Positions 8,763 through 16,449 of a DNA stretch of 64,000 nucleotides are shown piece after piece. The notes under the pieces were generated by a model, which saw only the letters and a list, made by a program, of their open reading frames with translations, had not been told where the DNA came from and ran no database searches. Position numbers and translations under genes: made by a program. Position 1 is the stretch's first letter. Every line of letters starts with the position of its first letter. The stretch is taken from contig NZ_JARVRS010000001.1 of assembly GCF_030209575.1 (NCBI RefSeq), positions 2,356,001-2,420,000 on the forward strand, given 5' to 3'. This DNA is from Leifsonia sp. fls2-241-R2A-40a (GTDB lineage: Bacteria; Actinomycetota; Actinomycetes; Actinomycetales; Microbacteriaceae).

Positions 8763-9977
8763 ATGGACAAGATCAAGGTTGACGGAACGGTCGTCGAACT
8801 CGACGGCGACGAGATGACACGAATCATCTGGAAGGCCATCAAAGACTCCCTCATCCACCCGTACCTCGATGTGAACCTCGAGTACTACGACCTCGGCATC
8901 GAGAAGCGCGACGAGACCGACGACCAGATCACGATCGACGCCGCCCACGCCATTCAGAAGCACGGCGTCGGCGTCAAGTGCGCGACCATCACCCCCGACG
9001 AGGCCCGCGTCGAGGAGTTCGGCCTGAAGAAGATGTGGAAGAGCCCGAACGGCACGATCCGCAACATCCTCGGCGGTGTCGTCTTCCGCGAGCCGATCAT
9101 CATCTCCAACATCCCGCGGCTCGTCCCCGGCTGGAACAAGCCGATCGTCATCGGCCGTCACGCCTTCGGCGACCAGTACCGCGCGACCGACTTCGTCTTC
9201 GACGGCCCGGGCACGCTGACCCTCAGCTTCCAGCCGAACGACGGCGGCGAGGCCCAGTCGTTCGAGGTCTACCAGGCTCCGGGCGGCGGCGTCGCGCTCG
9301 CGATGTACAACCAGGACGCGTCCATCCGCGACTTCGCCCGCGCGTCGTTCAACTACGGTCTCGACCGCCAGTACCCGGTGTACCTGTCCACCAAGAACAC
9401 GATCCTCAAGGCCTACGACGGTCGCTTCAAGGACCTGTTCCAGGAGGTCTTCGACGCGGAGTACAAGGACAAGTTCGAGGCCGCCGGCCTCACCTACGAG
9501 CACCGCCTCATCGACGACATGGTCGCCTCCAGCCTCAAGTGGGAGGGCGGCTACGTCTGGGCGTGCAAGAACTACGACGGCGACGTCCAGTCCGACACGG
9601 TGGCGCAGGGCTTCGGCTCGCTGGGCCTGATGACCTCGGTGCTGACCACCCCGGACGGCTCGGTCGTCGAGGCGGAGGCCGCGCACGGCACGGTCACCCG
9701 CCACTACCGCCAGCACCAGCAGGGCAAGCCGACCTCGACGAACCCGATCGCCTCGATCTTCGCCTGGACGCGCGGCCTCGCGCACCGCGGCAAGCTCGAC
9801 GGCAACCAGGAGCTCATCGACTTCACCCACACCCTCGAGGACGTCGTGGTGAAGACGGTCGAGGAGGGCAAGATGACCAAGGACCTCGCGCTCCTCGTCG
9901 GCCCGGACCAGAAGTTCCTCACCACCGAGGAGTTCCTCGACGCGATCAGCGAGAACCTCAAGACGCGCATGGGCTGA
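8763..9977 (+). CDS. icd: NADP-dependent isocitrate dehydrogenase, homodimeric type
   Basis: At 404 residues this matches the eukaryote-like homodimeric IDH, not the 740-residue monomeric form common in many actinobacteria. It oxidatively decarboxylates isocitrate to 2-oxoglutarate with NADP in the TCA cycle. Visible are the N-terminal [18 protein letters not shown], the substrate motif [25 protein letters not shown], the metal site region [17 protein letters not shown], and the coenzyme region [23 protein letters not shown] precedes the ATG. A long hairpin-forming inverted repeat follows the stop. Confidence 0.96.
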   Translation: MDKIKVDGTVVELDGDEMTRIIWKAIKDSLIHPYLDVNLEYYDLGIEKRDETDDQITIDAAHAIQKHGVGVKCATITPDEARVEEFGLKKMWKSPNGTIRNILGGVVFREPIIISNIPRLVPGWNKPIVIGRHAFGDQYRATDFVFDGPGTLTLSFQPNDGGEAQSFEVYQAPGGGVALAMYNQDASIRDFARASFNYGLDRQYPVYLSTKNTILKAYDGRFKDLFQEVFDAEYKDKFEAAGLTYEHRLIDDMVASSLKWEGGYVWACKNYDGDVQSDTVAQGFGSLGLMTSVLTTPDGSVVEAEAAHGTVTRHYRQHQQGKPTSTNPIASIFAWTRGLAHRGKLDGNQELIDFTHTLEDVVVKTVEEGKMTKDLALLVGPDQKFLTTEEFLDAISENLKTRMG

Positions 9978-9995
9978 GTCCCCGCGCTCCGCGAC

Positions 9996-10048
9996 ATTCG
10001 TGCCGAATGTGCGCTATTCGTGACGAATAGTGCGCATTCGGCACGAAT
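9996..10048. terminator. 53-nt inverted repeat after icd
   Basis: ATTCGTGCCGAATG (9996-10009) is the exact inverse of 10035-10048, and between them 10014-10030 is itself a palindrome, CTATTCGT-G-ACGAATAG. The two TGCG spacers (10010-10013, 10031-10034) break the DNA symmetry but give G-U pairs in plus-strand RNA, so an icd transcript can fold into an unbroken stem of about 25 pairs while the minus-strand RNA has A-C mismatches. It is probably the icd terminator or a 3' stability element. It lies between convergent genes. Confidence 0.7.
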
Positions 10049-10072
10049 CGTTAAGGGGCAGGCGTCGCAGGG

Positions 10073-10864
10073 TCAGCGGGCGGTCCAGCCGCCGTCGATC
10101 GCGAGGGTCTGCCCGGTGATGAGGGAGGCGGCGGGGGAGGCCAGGAACGCGACCGCTCCGGACACCTCGCGCGGCACGCCGATGCGGTGCAGCGCCGCGA
10201 TGCGCTCGATCGTGTCGGCGCGGAAGGCGTCGTCCGAGAGTGCGGGAGCGGTGCCGTCGGTCTCGATGAACGTCGGGGCCACCGCGTTGACGCGGATGTC
10301 GTACTGGCCCCACTCGACGGCCAGGCACCGGGTGAGGTGGATGACGGCCGCCTTCGCCGAGCAGTAGGACGACTCGCCGGGCAGCGCCACCAGTCCGGCC
10401 TGGGATGCGACGTTGACGATGGAGCCGCCCCCGATCGTCAGCATGCTCTTCGCCAGGTGCTGCGAGAGGAAGAACGTCGAGCGGGTGTTGAGTTGCCAGA
10501 CGCGCTCGAAGTCGTCCTCGGTGACCTCGAGCGCCGGGGCGTCGACGCCGCCGCCCGCGTTGTTGACGAGGATGTCGATCGGTCCCAGGTCCTCGGTGAC
10601 TGCGTCGATGGCTGCGCGGCACGCATCCAGATCCATCACATCCAGCCGGATCGCGGTCGCCGCGACGCCGAACCCGCGCAGTTCTTCGACCAGCGCGGCC
10701 GAGCCGTCCGGATCGCGGACGCCGAGGATCACGTCGGCCCCCTGACCGGCCAGCTCGAGCGCGATCTCGCGGCCGAGCCCCCGGCTGGATGCGGTGACGA
10801 GCGCGCGCGAACCGGCGAGCGAGAACGGGGCGCGGGTGGATGCGGGAGCGGGGGAGGCGGTCAT
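10073..10864 (-). CDS. SDR-family oxidoreductase
   Basis: A 263-residue classical short-chain dehydrogenase. The Rossmann nucleotide motif is TASSRGLG (about 24-31), the structural motif is NNAGG, the catalytic Ser lies in NVASQAG and Tyr/Lys in YCSAKAAVIHL, and the C-terminus has the usual AFLASPAASLITGQTLAIDGGWT. The arrangement is close to 3-oxoacyl-ACP or sugar-alcohol dehydrogenases, but the substrate is not determinable. TAGGCT ends 6 nt before the ATG, which suggests a leaderless mRNA. It is divergent from a serine hydrolase gene. Confidence 0.88.
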   Translation of the reverse strand: MTASPAPASTRAPFSLAGSRALVTASSRGLGREIALELAGQGADVILGVRDPDGSAALVEELRGFGVAATAIRLDVMDLDACRAAIDAVTEDLGPIDILVNNAGGGVDAPALEVTEDDFERVWQLNTRSTFFLSQHLAKSMLTIGGGSIVNVASQAGLVALPGESSYCSAKAAVIHLTRCLAVEWGQYDIRVNAVAPTFIETDGTAPALSDDAFRADTIERIAALHRIGVPREVSGAVAFLASPAASLITGQTLAIDGGWTAR

Positions 10865-10928
10865 GCCTGGAGCCTAATCGCCGGCGTCGTGCGCGATGCG
10901 GCGACTTCCGGCGCGCCAGAATGGGACC

Positions 10929-11804
10929 ATGACCGCTGCGGATGCGCTTCTCGATCGTTTCGTCCGTTCCGTCGATCGGGAGGGGCTCGGCGCCTACGGC
11001 GCGCACGCCCTCGTCGGTGAGGACGAGGCGGCGCACCGCTGGCGCAGCGACGACCGCGAGAACGTCTTCTCGGTGTCGAAGGGCGTCAGCGCCTTGGCGG
11101 CCGGCATCGCCGTGGACCAGGGCGTCCTGACCCTCGACACGACCGTCTCCGAGGCGCTTCCGGACCTTCAGCTCGGCGACGGGGTCGACCGCGTCACGCT
11201 CCGTCACCTGCTGACCATGTCCAGCGGGATCGACTTCGTCTGGTTCGGCGACCAGCCGGTGCCCGGGCCCGACCTCGCGCAGGAGATGCTGCGGCGCCCC
11301 ACTCGCGGGCCGGGCGAGCACTTCCAGTACTCCGACGCGAGCACGTACGTCGCCATGCGGATGCTGGGGGCGGCCGTCGGCGATGTGCGGGACTGGCTGC
11401 TTCCGCGCCTCTTCGAGCCGCTCGGCATCGACAACCCGCAGTGGATGCGGTGCCCGCTGGGCTGGATCGTCGCCGGGAGCGGGCTGTACCTGCGCACCGG
11501 GGAGCTCGCGCGCATCGGTCGCGTGCTGCGCGATCGCGGCGAGTGGCGCGGAGAACGGATCGTGAGCGCCGCGTGGATCGACGGGATGCACGCGGACTGG
11601 CGCGACACGGGGGAGGACCCGGCGACGGACCGCTACGGCCTCGCGGTCTGGGAGGGGCCGTCGGGGCTCTGGCGGTTCGACGGGCGCTATGGGCAGTACG
11701 TCGTCGTCGACGACGAGCGCGGCGCCGCGCTCACTGTGACGGCGCACGAGGAGTTCCGCACCGGGCGCCTGCTGGAAGCTGTCCACGAGGCACTTCTGGG
11801 CTGA
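10929..11804 (+). CDS. Beta-lactamase-fold serine hydrolase
   Basis: A 291-residue class C beta-lactamase/esterase-family protein. The nucleophile motif SxxK is seen as SVSK in ENVFSVSKGVSALAAG, the second motif as YSD in HFQYSDASTYVAMRM, with LRHLLTMSSGID between them. No signal peptide is visible, so it is probably an intracellular esterase or peptidase, not a penicillin-degrading enzyme. The ATG is chosen because CAGAAT ends 6 nt upstream (leaderless). It is read divergently from the SDR gene and ends before the ROK regulator. Confidence 0.85.
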   Translation: MTAADALLDRFVRSVDREGLGAYGAHALVGEDEAAHRWRSDDRENVFSVSKGVSALAAGIAVDQGVLTLDTTVSEALPDLQLGDGVDRVTLRHLLTMSSGIDFVWFGDQPVPGPDLAQEMLRRPTRGPGEHFQYSDASTYVAMRMLGAAVGDVRDWLLPRLFEPLGIDNPQWMRCPLGWIVAGSGLYLRTGELARIGRVLRDRGEWRGERIVSAAWIDGMHADWRDTGEDPATDRYGLAVWEGPSGLWRFDGRYGQYVVVDDERGAALTVTAHEEFRTGRLLEAVHEALLG

Positions 11805-11849
11805 CCCCGACCGTCCATGTAACGACTTCGTTTCGTCTCTTGCATTTCA

Positions 11850-11874
11850 TTTGTTCGTAAGCTTTACTAACAAA
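11850..11874. promoter_or_regulatory. 25-bp palindromic operator before the amino-sugar operon
   Basis: The half-sites TTTGTTCGTAA and TTTACTAACAAA form an inverted repeat with a single mismatch in each outer 11-base arm. It ends one base before the ATG of the ROK regulator, is far more AT-rich than its surroundings and includes a possible -10 (TTTACT). Its place and symmetry suggest the autoregulatory site of that ROK repressor. Confidence 0.7.
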
Positions 11875-11875
11875 C

Positions 11876-13060
11876 ATGACGACGACCGAGGTGCAGAGCA
11901 GCACCGGAGGGCTGGCCCCGGGCCGGGCACTCCGGCCGCGCGCCAAGGTGCTTCCGGAGCACGCGCGCAGCCACAACCGGTCGCTCGTGCTGCAGACCCT
12001 CTACCGGTCCGGTCAGCGGAGCCGCGCCGATCTGGCGCGCGAGACGGGGCTGACCCGGGTGACGGTGTCCGACCTCGTCGCCGAGCTGCTCGCCGAAGGG
12101 CTCGTCATCGAGCTGGGCCAGCGCGAATCCGCCCGGCCGGGGAAGCCCGCCGTCCTGCTCGACATCGACCGGACGGCCCACCAGATCATCGGCGTGGACC
12201 TCAGCGATCACGACCGCTTCCACGGCGCAGTGATGGATCTCGACGGCGAGATCCTGGCGCGTGCCGAGGTCATGCTGGCCGACAGCGAAGACGCCGAGGC
12301 CGCCACGGGCGAAGCCGCCGCGGCCCGGGTGGATGCTCTCGTCGAGCGCCTCGTCGCCGCGGCGACGGCGCCGATCCTCGGCGTCGGCGTCGGCTCGCCC
12401 GGCGTCGTCGACCTGGCGGGCACCATCCTCACAGCCCCCAACCTCGGCTGGGACGACCTCCCGCTGCAGCAGCGCCTGGGCATCCGGACGGGGCTGCCCG
12501 TGGTCGTCGCGAACGACGCCAACGTCGCAGCACTCGCCGAGCACACGTACGGCGACGCACAGGGCGACATGATGCTCATCCGGGTCGGCCACGGCATCGG
12601 GGCCGGACTCCTCGTCGCGGGCGCCCTCGTCTACGGCAGCCACTTCGCGGCCGGCGAGATCGGGCAGGTCATGGTCGGGACCGACCTCGGGCTCGACGCC
12701 ACCTACAGCCGGGATCAGGTGCTCGAGCACTGGCTGAGCGTCCCGCAGCTGCAGCGCGGCATCCACCAGGCGCAGGCCGACGGTGTGGATGCGACGCCCA
12801 TCCTGCGCGAAGCGGGCCAGCGGCTCGGCATCGCACTCGCGCCGGTCGTCGGCGCCCTCAACCTGTCGGAGATCGTGCTCAGCGGCCCGACCGAACTGCT
12901 CGACGGACCCCTCGCTGAGGCGACCGTCCACACGCTCCGGAACCGGACGATGGCCGAGAACCACGCCGATCTGTCCCTCCGGATGACCACGCAGGGGCAG
13001 GACATCGTCCTCCGCGGCGCGGCCGTACTCGTCCTCTCCGGACAACTCGGGGTCTCGTGA
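11876..13060 (+). CDS. ROK-family transcriptional repressor
   Basis: A 394-residue NagC/XylR-type regulator: an N-terminal winged helix-turn-helix (about 45-100, SRADLARETGLTRVTVSDLVAELLAEG) followed by a ROK sugar-binding domain. The ROK part keeps GVGVGSPGVVD and NDANVAALAEHTYG but lacks the usual zinc motif CxCGxxGC after EIGQ, having EIGQVMVGTDLGLDATYS instead. As first gene of the operon with a palindrome at its start codon, it probably represses its own operon until an amino sugar or its phosphate binds. The effector is inferred from the neighbours (GlcNAc pathway). Confidence 0.88.
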   Translation: MTTTEVQSSTGGLAPGRALRPRAKVLPEHARSHNRSLVLQTLYRSGQRSRADLARETGLTRVTVSDLVAELLAEGLVIELGQRESARPGKPAVLLDIDRTAHQIIGVDLSDHDRFHGAVMDLDGEILARAEVMLADSEDAEAATGEAAAARVDALVERLVAAATAPILGVGVGSPGVVDLAGTILTAPNLGWDDLPLQQRLGIRTGLPVVVANDANVAALAEHTYGDAQGDMMLIRVGHGIGAGLLVAGALVYGSHFAAGEIGQVMVGTDLGLDATYSRDQVLEHWLSVPQLQRGIHQAQADGVDATPILREAGQRLGIALAPVVGALNLSEIVLSGPTELLDGPLAEATVHTLRNRTMAENHADLSLRMTTQGQDIVLRGAAVLVLSGQLGVS

Positions 13061-13140
13061 CACAGCACCACCCGAATACGACCCCTGCACCGACGGTGTC
13101 GTGCACCCGCACACACTGACACTCACGAAAGGAACCAGCA

Positions 13141-14493
13141 ATGAAGAGAAAGCTCGTCGGCCTCGCCGCAGTGGCTACGGCTTCCGCTCTCGTGCTCGCC
13201 GGATGCGCCTCGGGAGGCTCCTCCACCGGGGCCAGCACCGACGGCAAGGGCAAGACGGTCACCCTGTGGCTCGTCGGCTCCGACACTCCGGACGCGCTCC
13301 GCACGTACCTCAAGACGGAGTTCAACAAGGAGACCGGCGCCAACCTCAAGATCGAGCAGCAGGACTGGGGCGACATCGTCACCAAGCTCACCACCGCTCT
13401 CCCTGACGCGAACAACACGCCGGACGTGACGGAGATGGGCAACACCCAGTCGCCGACCTTCACGAACGTCGGCGCGTTCCTCGACATCTCCGACATGTAC
13501 AAGGAGCTCGGCGGAAGCGACCTGCTCCAGTCGTTCGTCGAGGCCGGAAAGGTGGACGGCAAGAACTACACGCTGCCGTACTACTTCGGCTCGCGCTACA
13601 TGTTCTACCGCAAGGACGTCTATCAGGCCGCCGGCGTCAGCGTACCGACGACGCTCGACCAGTTCAACACCGGCGTCGCCGACATCACCGCCAAGAACCC
13701 GAAGGGGATCGCCAACTTCTCCGGATTCTTCCTCGGGGGCCAGGACTGGCGCGACGGCATCTCCTGGATCTTCGCCAACGGCGGGGACATCGCCAAGAAG
13801 GACGGCGACAAGTGGAAGGCGACCCTCGAGTCCGAGGACTCGCTGAAGGGTCTCCAGCAGCTGCAGGACCTGTACAAGAACGCATCCAAGGCGCCGAACG
13901 ACGCCAAGGACTCGAACCAGTACATCTACCTGAACGACAGCGACCAGACCCTGGACGCCGACGGCAACAAGACCGGTGACACGTCGCTGGCCGCCGCCAC
14001 CATCATGGCTCCGGGATGGGCGCACTGGTCGATCGGCGACCTGGGCAAGGGCGCTGACGGCAAGCCGACCCGCACCTGGAACGACGCCACCTTCGGCACC
14101 TACGTCCTCCCGGGCAACGACGGCAAGCCTGCTCCCGTGTTCGCGGGCGGCTCCAACATCGGCATCTCGGCCAAGACCAAGGAGCCGGGCCTGTCGAAGA
14201 CGCTGCTGAAGATCATGTTCTCGAAGGAGTACCAGGAGATGCTGGGCAAGAACGGCCTCGGCCCGGCGAACTCCAAGTACACCTCGTCGCTCGGCGACGA
14301 CCAGTTCGCCAAGGCGCTGATCGAGTCGGCCTCCAACTCCAAGCTCACGCCGGCCGCGCCGGGCTGGGCCTCGGTGGAGGCGGGCAACGTGATGGAGGAG
14401 TTCTTCTCCAAGATCCGCGACGCCTCCGACCTGAAGGCGCTGGCGCAGGAGTACGACAAGAAGATCGACGCTCTGCTCAACGTCAAGAGCTGA
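13141..14493 (+). CDS. Sugar-binding lipoprotein of ABC importer (GlcNAc/chitobiose type)
   Basis: A 450-residue family 1 extracellular solute-binding protein, with a signal peptide and lipobox VLAGC (lipidated Cys22). Features of the family are TLWLVGSD near the start of the mature protein, LPYYFGSRYMFYRKDVYQAAGV, and aromatic-rich segments such as DWRDGISWIF and GWAHWSIGD. It is the first transport gene of an operon with two permeases, a hexosaminidase, a ROK kinase and nagB, so the cargo is probably GlcNAc or chitobiose. AAAGGA precedes the ATG. A 20-bp hairpin separates it from the permease genes. Confidence 0.9.
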   Translation: MKRKLVGLAAVATASALVLAGCASGGSSTGASTDGKGKTVTLWLVGSDTPDALRTYLKTEFNKETGANLKIEQQDWGDIVTKLTTALPDANNTPDVTEMGNTQSPTFTNVGAFLDISDMYKELGGSDLLQSFVEAGKVDGKNYTLPYYFGSRYMFYRKDVYQAAGVSVPTTLDQFNTGVADITAKNPKGIANFSGFFLGGQDWRDGISWIFANGGDIAKKDGDKWKATLESEDSLKGLQQLQDLYKNASKAPNDAKDSNQYIYLNDSDQTLDADGNKTGDTSLAAATIMAPGWAHWSIGDLGKGADGKPTRTWNDATFGTYVLPGNDGKPAPVFAGGSNIGISAKTKEPGLSKTLLKIMFSKEYQEMLGKNGLGPANSKYTSSLGDDQFAKALIESASNSKLTPAAPGWASVEAGNVMEEFFSKIRDASDLKALAQEYDKKIDALLNVKS

Positions 14494-14508
14494 CGATCCT
14501 CACCTGAT

Positions 14509-14556
14509 CGACGCAACACGCCGTGCCGGAACGCATCGGCACGGCGTGTTGCGTCG
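14509..14556 (+). promoter_or_regulatory. 20-bp stem-loop between binding-protein and permease genes
   Basis: A perfect inverted repeat (arms 14509-14528 and 14537-14556, core GCAACACGCCGTGCCG) with an 8-nt loop lies within the operon, 16 bases after the binding-protein stop and 31 before the permease start. Such hairpins in importer operons stabilise the upstream mRNA or cause partial termination, giving excess binding protein over permease; that function is inferred here. Confidence 0.75.
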
Positions 14557-14587
14557 ACTCGATCACAATCAAGGAAGGAGGACGTAC

Positions 14588-15544
14588 GTGACCGCCACCG
14601 AAGACACCCGCATCGCCGCGGCCCCGCCGTCGGCGCCCAGGCGCGACGCCCCGCGCCGGCGCCGCGGGAGGTTCACGCCGTACGCCCTGCTGCTGCCGGC
14701 CATCATCATCCTGCTCGTCGCCCTCGGCTACCCGATCGTCTGGCAGCTCGTCACCTCGCTGCAGCACTTCGGGCTGGCGCAGCAGTTCGGCAAGCCCGCC
14801 GACTTCGTCTGGTTCGACAACTACATCACCCTCTTCACCGACTCCTACACGTGGGTGGTCGTCGGGCGGTCCATCGCCTTCTGCCTCGTCACGGCGCTCG
14901 TCACGGTCGTCATCGGCGTCGGGATGGCGCTGCTGATGAACGCGGTGAACAAGGTCGTCCGCATCATCCTGCAGGTCTCGCTGCTGCTCGCCTGGGCCAT
15001 GCCCGTCGTGGCCGCGATGACCGTCTGGAACTGGCTGTTCGACTGGCGCCGCGGCGTCGTCAACTACGTGCTCACCTCGTGGGGGCTCGACTTCCAGGAC
15101 CACAACTGGCTGCAGAACCCGCTCTCCTTCTTCTTCGTCGCGATGGTGATCGTGACGTGGATGAGCGTCCCCTTCGTCGCCTTCTCCGTCTACGCGGGGC
15201 TGACCCAGGTCTCCACCGAGGTGCTCGAGGCCGCGCAGATGGACGGCGCCCGGGGATGGCAGCGGCTGCGCTTCATCATCCTGCCGATCATCCGGCCCGT
15301 GCTCGGCATCGTGCTGCTGCTCCAGATCATCTGGGACCTCCGGGTCTTCGCCCAGATCAAGCTGCTGCAGGACAAGGGCTCCATCGCGAGCGAGACCAAC
15401 CTGCTCGGCACCTACATCTACCAGCTCGGCGTCGGCTCCAGCGACTTCGCGATGGCGAGCGCTGTCAGCGTCTTCGTGCTCGTGCTGACCGTCGCACTCA
15501 GCTGGTTCTACGTGCGCTCCCTGCTCAAGGAGGACGAATCGTGA
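14588..15544 (+). CDS. Sugar ABC transporter permease (MalF type)
   Basis: A 318-residue inner permease with an Arg-rich N-terminus and six predicted helices. The EAA loop that docks the ATPase is visible as EVLEAAQMDGARGWQRLRFIILP. GTG 14588 is chosen because the strong site AGGAAGGAGG lies 7 nt upstream. It pairs with the next gene to form the heterodimeric channel for the sugar delivered by the upstream lipoprotein. No ATPase gene is in the operon. Confidence 0.93.
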   Translation: MTATEDTRIAAAPPSAPRRDAPRRRRGRFTPYALLLPAIIILLVALGYPIVWQLVTSLQHFGLAQQFGKPADFVWFDNYITLFTDSYTWVVVGRSIAFCLVTALVTVVIGVGMALLMNAVNKVVRIILQVSLLLAWAMPVVAAMTVWNWLFDWRRGVVNYVLTSWGLDFQDHNWLQNPLSFFFVAMVIVTWMSVPFVAFSVYAGLTQVSTEVLEAAQMDGARGWQRLRFIILPIIRPVLGIVLLLQIIWDLRVFAQIKLLQDKGSIASETNLLGTYIYQLGVGSSDFAMASAVSVFVLVLTVALSWFYVRSLLKEDES

Positions 15545-16449
15545 CCGCCGCGCCCCCGCTCCGCACATCCGGCACCCGCCCGTCCACGGCGACCGTCCGG
15601 CCGCCGCGCCGTAGCCGCATCCGGACCTCGCGCGTCCTGCTCGGTGCCCTCGGCATCGTGCTCGCCCTGATCTGGGTCTTCCCCGTCTACTGGATGGTGA
15701 ACTCGTCGCTGCTGCCGAACGTCACCCTGCAGAACTCCACGCCCACCTGGCTGCCGTTCGGCGGGTCGTTCGACAACTTCTCCGCGGTCGTCGGCGGCGG
15801 GACGTTCTTCCCGGCACTCGGGATGAGCGTCGCCGTCGCGCTGATCACGGTCGTGTGCTGCCTGGCGTTCGCGTTCCTGGCCGCGCTCGCGATCAGCCGG
15901 TTCCGCTTCCGCGGCCGCCGGTCGTTCGTGCTCGCCGTGCTGCTCATCCAGATGCTGCCGGCGGAGGGGCTGTTCATCGCCCAGTACAAGCTGATGGGCA
16001 CGCTGGGCCTGCTGAACACGGTCGTCGGCGTCAGCATCCTGTACATCGCCGCCGTCGTGCCGTTCACCGTCTGGATGCTGCGCGGCTTCGTCGCCGGCAT
16101 CCCCGCCGACCTCGAAGAGGCCGCGATGGTGGATGGGCTCAGCCGCACGCAGGCGTTCCTGCGGATCACGTTCCCCCTGCTCGCGCCGGGCCTCGTCGCC
16201 TCGGGCGTGTACGCATTCCTGCAGGCGTGGAACGAGTTCACGGTCGCGCTCGTCATCCTGCCGCAGTCGAGCAGCGCCACCCTTCCGCTGTGGCTGCGCG
16301 GCTTCGTGCAGCAGTCCGCCTCGCGCGCGACGGACTGGGGCCAGGTCATGGCCGCATCCACTCTGGTCGCCGTCCCCGTCATCATCTTCTTCCTCATCGT
16401 GCAGGGGCGGATGACGAGCGGGCTGGTCAGCGGGGCGGTGAAAGGGTGA
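15541..16449 (+). CDS. Sugar ABC transporter permease (MalG type)
   Basis: A 302-residue permease with the EAA loop DLEEAAMVDGLSRTQAFLRITFPLLAPG and the MalG-type ending GLVSGAVKG. Its GTG start overlaps the stop of the first permease by 4 bases (GTGA), so translation is coupled. Helices start at about residue 38 after an Arg-rich cytoplasmic tail. It forms the second half of the membrane channel and would use an ATPase encoded elsewhere, as for MsiK-served systems of actinobacteria. Confidence 0.93.
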   Translation: MTAAPPLRTSGTRPSTATVRPPRRSRIRTSRVLLGALGIVLALIWVFPVYWMVNSSLLPNVTLQNSTPTWLPFGGSFDNFSAVVGGGTFFPALGMSVAVALITVVCCLAFAFLAALAISRFRFRGRRSFVLAVLLIQMLPAEGLFIAQYKLMGTLGLLNTVVGVSILYIAAVVPFTVWMLRGFVAGIPADLEEAAMVDGLSRTQAFLRITFPLLAPGLVASGVYAFLQAWNEFTVALVILPQSSSATLPLWLRGFVQQSASRATDWGQVMAASTLVAVPVIIFFLIVQGRMTSGLVSGAVKG

